Shown here: in pieces, positions 63,996 through 64,000 of the stretch | Layout of the letters: each line of letters begins with the position of its first letter | Position numbering within the stretch: position 1 is the first letter of the stretch | DNA from: Limanda limanda | Lineage: Eukaryota; Chordata; Actinopteri; Pleuronectiformes; Pleuronectidae | DNA: 64,000 nt | Direction: 5' to 3' | Assembly (NCBI RefSeq): GCF_963576545.1 | Contig: NC_083649.1 | Span: forward strand, 6,501,406-6,565,405 | Translations under genes and position numbers: made by a program | Notes under the pieces: generated by a model | Told to the model about the DNA's origin: nothing | The model's database searches: none | What the model saw: the letters and a program-made list of their open reading frames with translations, nothing else

Positions 63996-64000
63996 CTGTG
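63996..64000 (-). CDS. fat3: possible last bases of the preceding fat3 exon
   Basis: On the minus strand the window opens with CACAG followed by GTGAGG, a good 5' splice site. The next exon begins in phase 1 with GG, so this join would read Thr-Gly-Gly-Asn-Pro, plausible for a cadherin repeat. Only five bases are visible, so this is an inference from the donor and the phase fit. Confidence 0.3.

Overview
This window is nuclear DNA from a ray-finned fish, most likely a percomorph teleost. Small exons with canonical GT/AG borders sit in introns full of dinucleotide repeats. Many mobile-element remnants are of kinds common in teleosts: hAT-type MITEs with 8-bp target duplications, a tRNA-derived SINE, and 5'-truncated LINEs. 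There is no sign of a prokaryote, plasmid, virus or CRISPR array.

Two protein-coding genes are supported, both on the minus strand. (1) The 3' part of fat3, a giant atypical cadherin, occupies about 24.27-61.28 kb, and its 5' part lies beyond 64 kb. I could place 22 consecutive coding exons whose splice phases all agree. They give about 1749 residues: one partial and five complete cadherin repeats, the FAT-type juxtaposed region, EGF, laminin G, three EGF modules, one transmembrane helix and a cytoplasmic tail ending in a stop at 24,270. (2) Exon 1 of a melatonin receptor, mtnr1b, lies at 11,806-12,013. Its donor is clear, but exon 2 must lie left of position 1. FAT3 and MTNR1B are neighbours in the same orientation on human chromosome 11q, so this is conserved synteny and supports both identifications.

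Layout: 1-11,805 is mtnr1b intron 1. 12,014-24,269 is intergenic, with a LINE-derived A-B-A-B repeat cluster (13.07-15.0 kb) and microsatellites. From 24,270 to the right edge is fat3. Its introns hold a foldback MITE, three copies of a BED-finger hAT element family (one intergenic), two copies of another hAT MITE, a SINE inside a 17-bp minisatellite, a mixed 115/216-227-bp tandem array, and an approximately 420-bp triplication broken by a LINE insertion.

The most interesting signals lie at fat3 splice sites. Three short tail exons (99, 51 and 39 nt) are all phase 1-1, so any combination keeps frame. One follows a CU tract and another is followed by a UG tract. Elsewhere, a UG repeat directly precedes one acceptor, CA repeats follow two donors, and an AG-free 15-bp minisatellite of about 355 nt precedes another acceptor. 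These suggest repeat-controlled splicing, but none is proven from sequence alone. I found no wholly new gene system.
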